DNA from: Myxococcota bacterium
GTDB taxonomy: Bacteria; Myxococcota_A; UBA9160; UBA6930
DNA: 64,000 bases
Reading direction: 5' to 3'
NCBI GenBank assembly: GCA_028277885.1
Contig: JANQFK010000045.1
Span: 1 to 64,000 of the forward strand
This document shows positions 8,325-16,993 of this stretch, piece by piece. Every line of letters begins with the position of its first letter. Within the stretch, counting starts at the first letter, position 1. The translations under genes and the position numbers were made by a program. Below the pieces are notes generated by a model. It did not search any database, was not told the DNA's origin, and saw only the letters and a program-made list of their open reading frames with translations.

Positions 8325-10589
8325 ATGAGATTCAGCTCCGTGCTCCTTGCTCTCGCTCTGGCCGCAGCATTCGCTACCGGCGCGAGCGCGCAGACGGTGA
8401 GAACGTTCGACTTGTTCTCGGCCTCGCTACCCGCGTCCGAGTTCTGCGCGACCCCCTCGGGCTGCGTGGTCTCCGACGCGAACCTGACCGCCGACCCGAC
8501 GCTCTGCGGCGCCGCGACGCCTCCCGGCTGCGCCGGCAACCCGAACGTGGACTGCGTCTGCACCTTCGGCGACGACGAGGACACCGTGATCCTCGACGGC
8601 CCGCTCTTCGCGGCCGGCGGCGGCGAGATCGTCATCAACCCCGGCGTCACCCTGCGCGGCCAGCCCCGCAGCGGTCCGGTCGTGACCGGCGATCCCTTCG
8701 GCACCCCGGGAGCACTGGTGGTCACCCAGGACGGGACGATCCAGGCCATCGGCACGCCCTCCCCGACGGGCGTCATCGTGATGACGACCGCCGCCACGGA
8801 CAACGACGGCGACGGCGTCGCCGACGACTTCGACGGCAACGGCTTCGAGGACCAGTGGCCCGGCTACTCCACCGCGGGCTGCTTCTGCCCCGACAACGGC
8901 ACCCCGGATCCGAACCCCGGGACGCCCGGCGACGCCGAGGAGCTCGACGACTGCGTCGGCAGCGACGGCGTGCTGGGAACCTCCGACGACTTCCTGGGCA
9001 CGGCCGGGGGCACCCCCGTGTGCACTCTCGGAGCGGGCAGCTTCCTCGATGCCTCGCCGCGGACGGCCCCCCTGGCTCCCCTCAACTCGGCCGGCGACCC
9101 CAACGTGGCCCTCTGGGGCGGCGTGGTGATCAACGGCGAGGCGCCCACCAACCTCGCGGGCTCGAGCGGCAGCGGGCAGTTCGGCACGGGCCTGGTCGAG
9201 GGCCTCACGGTCCCCGGGTATCCCACGCAGCGCGCCATCTACGGCGGCGTTCAGCCCCACGACAACTCGGGCAACGTCCAGTACGTCTCGGTGCGCCACG
9301 CGGGTGACGAGCTCGGCGACGGCAACGAGCTGAACGGCGTCACCCTCGCCGGCGTCGGCGACGGCACGACCTTCCGGTTCAACGAGGTCTACGCCAACTT
9401 CGACGACGGCTTCGAGTGGTTCGGCGGCACGGTGAACTGGGACCACCTCCACGTGCTCTTCGCCGGCGACGACCAGCTCGACGTGGACCAGGGCTACACG
9501 GGCGTGGGCCAGTTCGCGCTCACCGTCACGCCCTTCTTCAACCCGCTCGACTGCGTCGACCTGGTCGACAACGACAGTGGGACCGCGCCGCCGGACGGCG
9601 AGTGCGACGGGAACTCCTTCGGGAGCCTTTCGGGCGACCGCCACGGCGAGTTCGACGGCGACGACTGCATCGGCGACTGCAACGACGCGGGTCGGGACTC
9701 CATCAACGACCTGATCGGGGGCAGCCCCGAGGCCGCCACGGTGCCGCTCCACAACAACTTCGTGTTCAACTGGACGGCCCTGGGCAACAACCTGAACTCG
9801 ATGGAGTCGTCGCCGGGTGCCCCCACGGTCCGGGTGGTGGACATCGACTTCGACCCCAACGTCGCGCTCTGCGACGGGGCGCCGGATCCGGTGTGCTGCA
9901 CGGGCATCGGTACCGGCGTCTGCACCACGGCCGACAACGAGGGCGTGCGCCTTCGCAACGGCTTCGCGGGTGAGATCATCAACAGCCTGCTCCTGAACGC
10001 CGGTTCCGAGGAGAACCTCAACGTGGCGCCGCCGAGCGGAGGCGGGGTCTTCTTCGACGTGGACGACAACATCTGTCAGGACTACGACGGAGAGGACGGT
10101 GCCAACGGCGACGACGACAACGGTGACCTGATCCGGTTCCGGGCCACGACGCTGGACGACGGTGCGGCGATCGCCGCCTGGACCAACGGCCCGACGGGCC
10201 CGGCCTCGGCCCCCTGCGGTACGCAGAGCGACGAGAGTCAGGTGCTGGAGAACGGGGACGCGATCACCGGCTCCGGTCTCGGCGTCGTGGCCGGCAACAT
10301 CGTGAACAACGTGCCGTTCTTCGGTCTGCTGGACGAGGACACCACCTTCGACCCGCAGGGCCTGGCCTGCCCGAGTCCGGGCACGCTGTGCTCGGCGCTG
10401 AAGGCGTCGCCCATCAACCCGCGTCCGTCGGTGCCCGGTCCCGGAATCGTGCCGGTCACGAGCACCGAGAACCTCCCGGTCGTGGACCCGGCCTTCGGCC
10501 AGCGAGGCGCCTTCCTGTCCACCGATCCCGCCGGAGGTCTCTGGACGGAGGGCTGGACGGTGCTCGACATCAGCGGCCTGATGGACTGA
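8325..10589 (+). CDS. Large secreted protein of a TonB-receptor-associated type
   Basis: 754 residues from ATG 8325. The start is chosen because a clean signal peptide (MRFSSVLLALALAAAFATGASAQ) follows and GGAAGGA lies about 8 bases upstream; the frame itself is open back to 8112. Mature features: many Asp/Gly/Asn-rich turns (NDGDGVADDFDGNG), paired cysteines, and the central block VALWGGVVINGEAPTN, YGGVQPHDNSGNVQYVSVRH, FRFNEVYANFDDGFEWFGGT and DDQLDVDQGY. I recognise this block from secreted proteins that commonly sit beside TonB-dependent receptors; the fold is probably a right-handed beta-helix. It likely binds the receptor ligand or acts at the surface. No enzymatic motif was identified, and the calcium-binding-like Asp-rich loops are an inference. 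Confidence 0.7.
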   Translation: MRFSSVLLALALAAAFATGASAQTVRTFDLFSASLPASEFCATPSGCVVSDANLTADPTLCGAATPPGCAGNPNVDCVCTFGDDEDTVILDGPLFAAGGGEIVINPGVTLRGQPRSGPVVTGDPFGTPGALVVTQDGTIQAIGTPSPTGVIVMTTAATDNDGDGVADDFDGNGFEDQWPGYSTAGCFCPDNGTPDPNPGTPGDAEELDDCVGSDGVLGTSDDFLGTAGGTPVCTLGAGSFLDASPRTAPLAPLNSAGDPNVALWGGVVINGEAPTNLAGSSGSGQFGTGLVEGLTVPGYPTQRAIYGGVQPHDNSGNVQYVSVRHAGDELGDGNELNGVTLAGVGDGTTFRFNEVYANFDDGFEWFGGTVNWDHLHVLFAGDDQLDVDQGYTGVGQFALTVTPFFNPLDCVDLVDNDSGTAPPDGECDGNSFGSLSGDRHGEFDGDDCIGDCNDAGRDSINDLIGGSPEAATVPLHNNFVFNWTALGNNLNSMESSPGAPTVRVVDIDFDPNVALCDGAPDPVCCTGIGTGVCTTADNEGVRLRNGFAGEIINSLLLNAGSEENLNVAPPSGGGVFFDVDDNICQDYDGEDGANGDDDNGDLIRFRATTLDDGAAIAAWTNGPTGPASAPCGTQSDESQVLENGDAITGSGLGVVAGNIVNNVPFFGLLDEDTTFDPQGLACPSPGTLCSALKASPINPRPSVPGPGIVPVTSTENLPVVDPAFGQRGAFLSTDPAGGLWTEGWTVLDISGLMD

Positions 10590-10607
10590 TCGGTTCTCTC
10601 ACCTGAA

Positions 10608-10639
10608 GGTTCCGGCCCGCCTGCGGGCGGGCCGGAACC
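10608..10639 (+). terminator. Perfect 14-bp stem-loop between two secreted-protein genes
   Basis: GGTTCCGGCCCGCC (10608-10621), loop TGCG, and its exact complement (10626-10639), starting 18 bp after the stop of the upstream gene. There is no T-run after it, so it may be an RNA-processing or stabilising hairpin, or partial attenuation between genes expressed at different levels, rather than a full intrinsic terminator. Confidence 0.5.
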
Positions 10640-10678
10640 GGCTCCACCAGCTCGAAGAAGCTCAGAAGGAAGAACGAA

Positions 10679-11569
10679 ATGAAATTCCAGCACTTGCTCG
10701 CGATCCTGGCTTCGATGGCCGTGGCGGGCTCCGCCCAGGCGGTGCCGGTCATCGGGACCGACGTGTTCGTTGCCGGGTGGGAGTTCTCCCAGTTCCAGGG
10801 TGCCGGCACGCTCGTGGACACCGCCGCCGAGGCGGGGACCTTCACCTCGGACGGCCAGACGATCTCCAACTTCTCGGACCTGGACCCCACCCAGGGCGCA
10901 GGGTCCGACGCGGGCCTGGGCACGCTGTTCTACGACGGCAGCCCCACGAACGGCTCGAGCGCCGTCGGCCTCGCCTTCGGTCTGGACCTGTTCGCCTCTT
11001 CGACGAGCCTGACCTCGGGCGAGAACTTCCCGGTCAACGGGACGCCGACGCCCGAGATCGGGTTCAACGACGCGGCGGGCTCGACCGTGCTCCCCGGCGA
11101 GGGCCAGAACTTCTACAACAACGGCGTGCTCGAGGTCGGCAGCACCCTCATCGGGGGGGCCGGCGTGGTCGACATCGTGTTCGCGGTCGATCTCACCGAC
11201 GTCGACCCGCTCCAGGTGGGCCAGAACTGGGCGTTCCAGTTCGCGGGCCAGACGCGGGGCGGCTCGGACACGCTCGTGGACGTCGAGTTCTCGACCGACG
11301 GCAGCACCTTCGTGCCCGTGACGACGGTGACGCTGAACGCGGACGACCGGCTGTTCGGTCCGACCGGGAACGGCGGCATCATCACCCTGCCCGGCAGCAG
11401 CGCCACGTCGGCGTTCATCCGGCTGGGCTTCGATGCGGGCTCCTCGCAGCCGGTGATCGACAACGTGGCGATCTCGGCCGACCTGTCCGCGATCCCCGAG
11501 CCCGGCACCGCCCTGCTCGTGGCCGCGGGCCTGGGCTGCCTGGGTGCGGCTCGCCGCCGGACCGCCTAG
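10679..11569 (+). CDS. PEP-CTERM sorting-domain secreted protein
   Basis: 296 residues from ATG 10679, with AAGGA 8 bases upstream. Signal peptide at residues 1-20 (MKFQHLLAILASMAVAGSAQA). The mature part is a beta-rich domain without recognised enzymatic residues. The C-terminus is a classic PEP-CTERM tripartite tail: IPEPGTALLVAAGLGCLGA followed by ARRRTA. In bacteria with exopolysaccharide-linked exosortase (EpsH/XrtA), such tails are cleaved after export and route the protein to the surface or extracellular matrix. No exosortase gene is visible in this window. It follows the receptor and secreted-protein genes in the same direction and is probably co-regulated with them. Confidence 0.88.
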   Translation: MKFQHLLAILASMAVAGSAQAVPVIGTDVFVAGWEFSQFQGAGTLVDTAAEAGTFTSDGQTISNFSDLDPTQGAGSDAGLGTLFYDGSPTNGSSAVGLAFGLDLFASSTSLTSGENFPVNGTPTPEIGFNDAAGSTVLPGEGQNFYNNGVLEVGSTLIGGAGVVDIVFAVDLTDVDPLQVGQNWAFQFAGQTRGGSDTLVDVEFSTDGSTFVPVTTVTLNADDRLFGPTGNGGIITLPGSSATSAFIRLGFDAGSSQPVIDNVAISADLSAIPEPGTALLVAAGLGCLGAARRRTA

Positions 11570-11593
11570 CGCGACGAAGGATCCGAGCCACCG

Positions 11594-11640
11594 AGAGCCG
11601 CTGTCCGGGCGCCGCCCCGGGCAGCGGCTCTCCCCTTTTC
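11594..11640 (+). terminator. Rho-independent-type terminator after the PEP-CTERM gene
   Basis: AGAGCCGCTG (11594-11603) pairs exactly with CAGCGGCTCT (11622-11631), with further C/G pairing inside, followed by CCCCTTTTC. A strong GC stem with a short T tract is located 24 bp after the stop codon and just before the next ribosome-binding site. Confidence 0.65.
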
Positions 11641-11655
11641 CACGGAGGACCCTCG

Positions 11656-12486
11656 ATGCGCCTGCTCACCCGGATGCTGCTGCTGGTGGCCCTCCCCGTC
11701 GCGGGCTCGGCGCAGACGCCTCCGGTCTACGAGGCTGCCGATCCTGCGGCCCCGGTGGTGACGGAGCGGAACCTCGCCGCGAGCGAGCGCTTCTGGCCGT
11801 ACCGGGTCTCGCTGCTGCGCCCCTGGCGCTCCGACGCGGAGGCGAAGGCGCTCGAGGCGGGCCGGGTCGGGGTCCTGCTCCGAGTCGACGGCGCCGGGCG
11901 TGCGACGATCGACTTCGGACGTGACGGCCGCCACTCCCTTCCCGTGGCGGCGACGGACCTCGTGTCCCGGGCGAACCGGATCCGCACCGGGGAGAGCGAC
12001 AAGCACGCCCCGAACCTGGTGCTGGCGATCGGTCCGCGGCTGCAGGACCCGAGCCGGGAGGACGTTCCCCGGGTCGAGCTCTCGAGCCTTCTCGACGAGC
12101 GGGCCTTCCTCTGCGTCTTCGGCGACGCCAGTGCCGAGAGCCTCCGCCGCCTCGCGGCGAGTCTGGCTCCCCTCGGCGGACGCGAGGGACTCGCGACGGT
12201 GCTGCTGCCCCGGAACCCGGGCGCGCGCCGGGACGCGGAGGTCGCGGGGGACCTGCGACGCCTCGGCTGGAAGGCGCTCCTGATGCCCTCCCTGCTCGCG
12301 GAGGTCTACCGCCCGTCGCTGCTGGGCGACGAGCTCGAGCTGCCGGCCGTGAGCCTGCAGAGCCCGGAGGGAAGGATCCTCTTCGAGGGCTCCCTGGACG
12401 CGGATTCGTCGGCCCGGATCGAGGCGGCGCTCGAAGCGGCCCGGGCGACCTCCCCCGCCGAGGTCGTCGCCAGCGACGGGCCCTGA
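11656..12486 (+). CDS. Exported protein of unknown function
   Basis: 276 residues from ATG 11656, with CGGAGGA 6 bases upstream. Signal peptide at about residues 1-19 (MRLLTRMLLLVALPVAGSAQ). The mature part is mixed alpha/beta with no recognised catalytic motif; one stretch, DERAFLCVFGDASAESLRRL, resembles a nucleotide-free Rossmann or thioredoxin-like segment but is not convincing. The region before it has LVLAIGPRLQDPSRE. It is separated from the PEP-CTERM gene by a terminator, so it may have its own promoter. The 3' end runs into the twin-hairpin repeat. Function unknown. Confidence 0.6.
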   Translation: MRLLTRMLLLVALPVAGSAQTPPVYEAADPAAPVVTERNLAASERFWPYRVSLLRPWRSDAEAKALEAGRVGVLLRVDGAGRATIDFGRDGRHSLPVAATDLVSRANRIRTGESDKHAPNLVLAIGPRLQDPSREDVPRVELSSLLDERAFLCVFGDASAESLRRLAASLAPLGGREGLATVLLPRNPGARRDAEVAGDLRRLGWKALLMPSLLAEVYRPSLLGDELELPAVSLQSPEGRILFEGSLDADSSARIEAALEAARATSPAEVVASDGP

Positions 12487-12494
12487 GGCCCGAG

Positions 12495-12550
12495 GTCGAC
12501 CCAGGATGGGTCGGCCTCCGCCGGCAAAGCGAGCCCGAAGGGGGCTCGCT
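12495..12550. repeat. Twin-hairpin repeat, copy 1 (between convergent genes)
   Basis: Hairpin A: CGACCCA-GGA-TGGGTCG (12497-12513). Hairpin B: AGCGAGCCC (12528-12536) with GGGCTCGCT (12542-12550). The whole unit recurs in inverted orientation at 17411-17463 with about 90% identity. Both copies follow a plus-strand stop and face a minus-strand gene, so each probably acts as a bidirectional terminator module. Confidence 0.75.
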
Positions 12551-12553
12551 CGG

Positions 12554-13099
12554 CTAGTCGCCGCTCCTCGACAGCGAGACGCTCTGGACCTTTCCGTTGT
12601 CCTCCAGAGCGCGGAGCGGGAAGCGCGCCATGGCGGGTCGGGTCGCGCGGTAGGCCTCGAACTGGCGGTAGAAGCCATAGGGCATCCCGACCAGCAGGAG
12701 CTCCGTCTCGGTCCTGGGGTACGAGTCGCTCTCGTAGTAGCTCTCCAGCCACCCGAACATGAAGTCCCTCTCGGTGCCGAGCCAGGGCGAGTCGGGCTTC
12801 AGCCGGTCGCGATACCAGAGCCGCTTGAAGAGCTTGGTCGCGGCGACGTAGTGACCGGGGTCGTTGGCCTCGGTGCTGCCGGGGTGGAGCGTGCGAATCA
12901 GCTTGAGGTCGCGGAAAGCCTCCTCGTGGTCGCGCTTCTTCATCGCATCGTCGGCGTGGGCGAGGAGTGCCCCGGGGTCGCGACACACCTCGGGTGCGTA
13001 TCCCTCGGGACACCCGGCGGGAACCATCGCGCAGCCCAGGCTCGCTCCGAGGGCGGCCGAGAGGAAGGCGGATACGGCTCGCGAGGGGGTGGATCTCAT
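12554..13099 (-). CDS. Small exported, lipoprotein-like protein of unknown function
   Basis: 181 residues from ATG 13099, preferred over the longer frame because it gives an immediate signal peptide (MRSTPSRAVSAFLSAALGASLGC) with GGAG about 6 bases upstream. Cys23 lies in a weak lipobox (ASLGC), so lipidation is possible but not certain. The rest has a short helical pair (LLAHADDAMKKRDHEEAFRD, reminiscent of one TPR-like hairpin) and a conserved-looking aromatic patch (FMFGWLESYYESDSYPRTE). No family is recognised. The gene ends 4 bp from the twin-hairpin repeat. Confidence 0.6.
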   Translation of the reverse strand: MRSTPSRAVSAFLSAALGASLGCAMVPAGCPEGYAPEVCRDPGALLAHADDAMKKRDHEEAFRDLKLIRTLHPGSTEANDPGHYVAATKLFKRLWYRDRLKPDSPWLGTERDFMFGWLESYYESDSYPRTETELLLVGMPYGFYRQFEAYRATRPAMARFPLRALEDNGKVQSVSLSRSGD

Positions 13100-13186
13100 G
13101 GGGGCTCCACGCGCGCTTCGGCGCTCCGGACCATCCGGCACCCTAGCGCGCGGGCAGCCGGCCGGACCAGCCGGGAAGCCCCATCT

Positions 13187-14155
13187 TCACCGAGACGTCG
13201 CGGTGGGTCCGTAGATCGGGACGTAGGCTGCCGCGATGCCGTCGCTGCGCGGGCGGTCCCGGCCGGTGCCCCTTCGCACGGGCCCGGTCGTCTGGTCCGA
13301 GCTCTGGTGGCGCCGGATCGCCCACCGGGCGCGGGACGCGCTGGATCCGCCGACGCGGCCGCTCAGGCGCAGGTCGAGATTCGAGGAGTACGTGATCGGA
13401 CCGATCCCGGACTCGCCCGGCAGGCGCACCTGGCCCTCGAGATACGCATGGGACTTCGAGGCGAGGGCCGACGCCGGGAGCGGCTTCACGGTCACCCAGT
13501 CCACCGGGATGTGGAAGACGACGACGAGGCGCCCGTCTCGCCGGCGCAGGGTGGCCTTGAGCGGCCTGTCGAAGCCGAGGGCACGCACTCCCTGACGGCG
13601 CAGGAAGCGTCGCGCGAGACCCCGATCGAGCTCCCAGGACTCGTCGATCTCGACCGGACGGCCCGGGTCGAAGAGCGCCGGGCCCGGGCCGTGATCGAAC
13701 CGGGTCTCGAGCAGCTCGGAGACGACGCGCTCCACGCGTCGGCCGACGCGTTCGCCGTCCACGAAGAGGCGAACGTCGCCTCCGTCGCGGCGCTCCACCT
13801 CGTAGGCGGTCCCCGGGCCGAAGAGCGAGCCGCGCCGGTTGCCGCGCACGTAGGTCAGGCGGACCTCCTCGTGGCGCTCCCGCAGGGGGCGGCCCACGTC
13901 GTCGACTTCCAGGATCACCACCTGCGCGTCGTAGCGGAGCTCGACGTCCTCGAAGAACTGCCGTCGCGTGCTCACCAGGGAGAGGGTCGAGGCCTCGGTC
14001 TCGGTGAAGCGGCCGAGGGAGAGCGAGTAGCGGTCGCCCGGCCGGTAGGCGGGCCGGAGCTGGAGCGTCTCGGCGGACGCCGCCGCCGTCGGCGCCCCGA
14101 GGAGGGCGCACGCGATCGACACGCGCGCGAGTACGACGAAGAGGGCTCTGTTCAT
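13187..14155 (-). CDS. Exported beta-rich protein of unknown function
   Basis: 322 residues from ATG 14155. Signal peptide at about residues 1-28 (MNRALFVVLARVSIACALLGAPTAAASAE). The mature protein begins LQLRPAYRPGDRYSLSLGRFTETEAS, a start typical of periplasmic beta-sandwich proteins with a pattern resembling DUF6263-like or lipocalin-type folds, but I cannot place it. The last 60 residues are Arg/Ser-rich and low-complexity, and may be disordered. It is probably exported to the periplasm. Its role is unknown. Confidence 0.6.
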   Translation of the reverse strand: MNRALFVVLARVSIACALLGAPTAAASAETLQLRPAYRPGDRYSLSLGRFTETEASTLSLVSTRRQFFEDVELRYDAQVVILEVDDVGRPLRERHEEVRLTYVRGNRRGSLFGPGTAYEVERRDGGDVRLFVDGERVGRRVERVVSELLETRFDHGPGPALFDPGRPVEIDESWELDRGLARRFLRRQGVRALGFDRPLKATLRRRDGRLVVVFHIPVDWVTVKPLPASALASKSHAYLEGQVRLPGESGIGPITYSSNLDLRLSGRVGGSSASRARWAIRRHQSSDQTTGPVRRGTGRDRPRSDGIAAAYVPIYGPTATSR

Positions 14156-14339
14156 GCCGACGACCGGTGCGTTCCGCAGAACGACGCCGTCTCCGGCTGA
14201 TCGTCAGATGGGGAGCCCTGCTTGACGTTCTCGTGAAGCTTCGGACGAGCTTCGCGGAAGCCGTCTGCGCGGCCCGGGCTCGCTGCTCCGCGAAAACCCG
14301 AACCGCCTCGGGGCCTTGAGGCGACGTCTGCCGCCGGGC

Positions 14340-15932
14340 CTAATGCCTTCCGATCTTGATCGGGATCGGGAGCCTCGCCGTGGCTTCGATCGGCCGACCG
14401 CGCCAGGTGGGCGCGGTGAAGCGCCAGCTCCGCACCGACTCCACCACGAACTCGTCGAAGTCCGGAAGATCCGAGCTCTCGACCCGGGCGTCGAGCACGC
14501 GGCCCTCGCGGCTGAGGCGCACCCGCAGCACGATGCGGCCCTCCACCTCGCGGCGGCGAAGCTTGCGCGGGAACTCGAGCTCCGCGACCTCGACGGGGCG
14601 CGGCGGTGCGTCGAGCTCCGTGAGCTCCCGCAGGCTCTGCTCGAGCTCCGCCTCGGCGGCCGCGCGCTGGGCGCGCCGCTGCTCGAGCCGCTCCGCCTGG
14701 GCGACCTCGCAGTGCTCGCCCTCGCAGAAGACCGCCGTGAGAGCTGCGGCGGCGATCTCGGAGGCGCTGGTGCCGGCCTCGGGATCGCTCACCACGACGG
14801 TGGCGACGGCGACCCGCGGCGCCTCGGCCGGAGCCACGCCGATGAACCACTGGTAGCGGCCGTCGGGGTCCGTGCCGCTCAGGGTACCGGTCTTGCCCGA
14901 GACGCGGATCGAGTCGAGCTGGGGGCTGCCGTCGCCGCTCCGGAAGGCGCGGCTCGCGGTGCCCCGCGCGGTCACCTCCACCATCTGGTCCCGCAGGTCC
15001 CGGGCCAGCGGCCCGGACCAGACCGAGCGCGGCGCCTCCCGCTCGGGCAGCTCGAGCGGGTCGCCGTGGGCGTCCCGGACCCGGGCGACCCAGTACGGCC
15101 GCACCAGATCTCCCTCGGCGAGCAGGGACGCCAAGCGCGCCGCGCCGAGGGGAGTGACGAAGGAGCCCGCGAGCCCCGATCCCAGATTGGCGAGGTCGAG
15201 GGCGTCCTCGATGGGCTCGATCCGGCCGGGGGGGTGCTTCACGGCGGGCGACTCGAGGAGGCCCACGCGGTGCACCTCGGCGAGCAGGGCGTCCTCGCCG
15301 AGATCGCGGACCGCGAAGCGCGCGAAGCACTGGTTGTTCGAGATCGCGATGGCGCGGCGGAACGAGTCCACGTCGCCGACGGCCGGAGGCGTGTCCAGGT
15401 GAGCGCGCCACACCCGGTAGGGGCTGCCCACGTAGCGGCACTCCTGGGTCGCGACCTCGGGCTTGTGGCGCAGCACCGCGGCGGCGGTGACCACCTTCAT
15501 CAGCGAGGCGGTGGGGTAGGTGCGCGTGGCCGGGAACGCCGCGGGGTCCGTGGAGACGTAGGAGAAGACCTCGCCGCTCCGGGGATCCATCAGGATCACG
15601 TGACCGAGGCCGACGCCCGCCCTGGAGAGGATCGCGCCCACGCGCGCGTCGAGCTCGGGGTCGATGGTGTACTCCACCTCGAGCCACTCCCGCCCGGCGT
15701 CCCCGGCCCCGGGATCCTCGACGATCTCGATGAGATGGCTCCCCCGGTCCCCGTTCGAGCCCGGCCGCCCCTGGCGCACCCAGGAGAGACCCGAAGGCGC
15801 ACCGGGCGCGCGGATCGCGGGGGGCAGCAGCTCGAGCACGGCGGCCGGCGCCGTGGAGGGCCCCTCGGCGCGCGCAGGCAGCCCGGTCGCGAGGACGGCG
15901 AGCAGAGCGGCAGCGACTCGGAGCAGCCTCAT
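14340..15932 (-). CDS. Penicillin-binding transpeptidase fused to a TonB C-terminal domain
   Basis: 530 residues. Signal peptide at about 1-23. The transpeptidase domain (about 85-405) has all three serine-acyltransferase motifs: SLMK (Ser143, Lys146), SNN (198-200) and KTGT (347-350), as in class B PBPs such as the FtsI/PBP2 type. A charged Glu/Arg/Ala linker (about 408-440, probable coiled coil) leads to a TonB C-terminal domain (about 451-528: GRIVLRVRLSREGRVLDARV, RSWRFTAP). That domain closely matches the one in TonB at 532-1197, down to LPIPI. The protein therefore combines peptidoglycan transpeptidation with a receptor- or protein-binding TonB module; I know of no characterised protein with this layout. 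It lacks the PBP dimerisation domain and an obvious membrane anchor beyond the signal sequence. Confidence 0.85.
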   Translation of the reverse strand: MRLLRVAAALLAVLATGLPARAEGPSTAPAAVLELLPPAIRAPGAPSGLSWVRQGRPGSNGDRGSHLIEIVEDPGAGDAGREWLEVEYTIDPELDARVGAILSRAGVGLGHVILMDPRSGEVFSYVSTDPAAFPATRTYPTASLMKVVTAAAVLRHKPEVATQECRYVGSPYRVWRAHLDTPPAVGDVDSFRRAIAISNNQCFARFAVRDLGEDALLAEVHRVGLLESPAVKHPPGRIEPIEDALDLANLGSGLAGSFVTPLGAARLASLLAEGDLVRPYWVARVRDAHGDPLELPEREAPRSVWSGPLARDLRDQMVEVTARGTASRAFRSGDGSPQLDSIRVSGKTGTLSGTDPDGRYQWFIGVAPAEAPRVAVATVVVSDPEAGTSASEIAAAALTAVFCEGEHCEVAQAERLEQRRAQRAAAEAELEQSLRELTELDAPPRPVEVAELEFPRKLRRREVEGRIVLRVRLSREGRVLDARVESSDLPDFDEFVVESVRSWRFTAPTWRGRPIEATARLPIPIKIGRH

Positions 15933-15984
15933 ACGCGCGGAGAATAACGCCGGGCTGGCGGTGCGGCAGCGCGGGCACGGCGCG

Positions 15985-16854
15985 TCAGGCGGCCCGACTC
16001 CGGAACTCCGACGGGGTCGCGCCGACCCGGCGCCGGAAGGTCGCGTTGAAGTGGCTGAGGGATCCCCAGCCCGTCAGCATCGCGATGTCGGTGACGGACT
16101 GGTCGGTGCTGAGCAGCAGTTTCTTGGCGCGATCGATGCGAAGCTTCAGCATGTAGTCGCTGAACGTGCAGCCGAGCTCCTGGCGGAACAGGCGGGAGGC
16201 GTGGCGTGGAGAGAGCGAGAGGCGCTCCGCGAAGCGCTCGAGCGAGCAATCCTCGAGCGATTCCTCTTCCTCGAAGGCCTCGAGCACTCGGAGCAGGTCG
16301 GACCTGTGCCTCGAGCCGCTCGATGGCCCCTCCGGGATGGCGCAGTCGAGCCCATTGCGCGCCTCCCGGGCGATCGAAAGGAGCGCGAGGTGACGCACCG
16401 CCGAGGCCATCTCGTCCTCGGCCTCGGCGCTGCACGCGCGGATGTGGCCCTCGGCCAGGAGCCGCCCGGCGCGGCGGGCCACGTCGCTGTCGGCCGGCTC
16501 CACGCAGGTGCGCTCCGGCCGCCTGCTCCGGTCCATGCGCGCCAGGTGCTGGGCGCGGGTGGCCCAGTCCGGAGGCGCGAAGAACAGCAGCGCCTCGCTC
16601 CCCGCCAGCGGGGAGGCCTCGACGAGGTAGGACTCGCGCACGACGAGCAGCTCCCCGCGACGCAGGCGGCGCGGGCCCAGGGAGCCGTGACGGACGAGCC
16701 ACTCGCCGTCCAGCGGCTGGAGAAGCGAAACCGCGAGCATGCTCCCGCCCGATCCGACGCGACGGATCGACGGATCGCAGGCGCACGCAGACTGCTCGCC
16801 GATCGGGGGCTTCATGGTGCAGGGGTCGGGCGACTGGGCGAAGCTAGCGGCCAT
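15985..16854 (-). CDS. AraC-family transcriptional regulator
   Basis: 289 residues from ATG 16854; the longer frame to 17055 would overlap the divergent gene and encodes atypical sequence. The C-terminal AraC DNA-binding domain (about 190-289) has two helix-turn-helix units: SLERFAERLSLSPRHASRLF, then the family signature with VTDIAMLTGWGSLSHFNATF and RRRVGATPSEFR. The N-terminus is a sensor domain of AraC_binding-like character (LRRGELLVVRESYLVEA); its ligand is unknown. It is transcribed away from the YjbQ-family gene across a 139-bp gap that holds a perfect dyad, a likely autoregulatory site. Confidence 0.88.
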   Translation of the reverse strand: MAASFAQSPDPCTMKPPIGEQSACACDPSIRRVGSGGSMLAVSLLQPLDGEWLVRHGSLGPRRLRRGELLVVRESYLVEASPLAGSEALLFFAPPDWATRAQHLARMDRSRRPERTCVEPADSDVARRAGRLLAEGHIRACSAEAEDEMASAVRHLALLSIAREARNGLDCAIPEGPSSGSRHRSDLLRVLEAFEEEESLEDCSLERFAERLSLSPRHASRLFRQELGCTFSDYMLKLRIDRAKKLLLSTDQSVTDIAMLTGWGSLSHFNATFRRRVGATPSEFRSRAA

Positions 16855-16877
16855 CGGCGTCGGTCCTGTGATGGGGA

Positions 16878-16894
16878 GTCGACGTTTCGTCGAC
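16878..16894. promoter_or_regulatory. Dyad GTCGACG-TTT-CGTCGAC in the AraC/YjbQ divergent gap
   Basis: A perfect 7-bp inverted repeat with a 3-base spacer, 23 bp upstream of the AraC gene start and about 100 bp upstream of the YjbQ-family start. Candidate operator for the divergent regulator. AraC sites are more often direct repeats, so another regulator is possible. Confidence 0.35.
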
Positions 16895-16993
16895 CGTCTG
16901 CAGCACTCGTGGCGCCCGGGTGCCCGATCTCGCGTGGCTTTTGGGTGAGCAGACGATGCAGTGTGAAGCGTGAAGATGACGGAGTGGGGGTAG

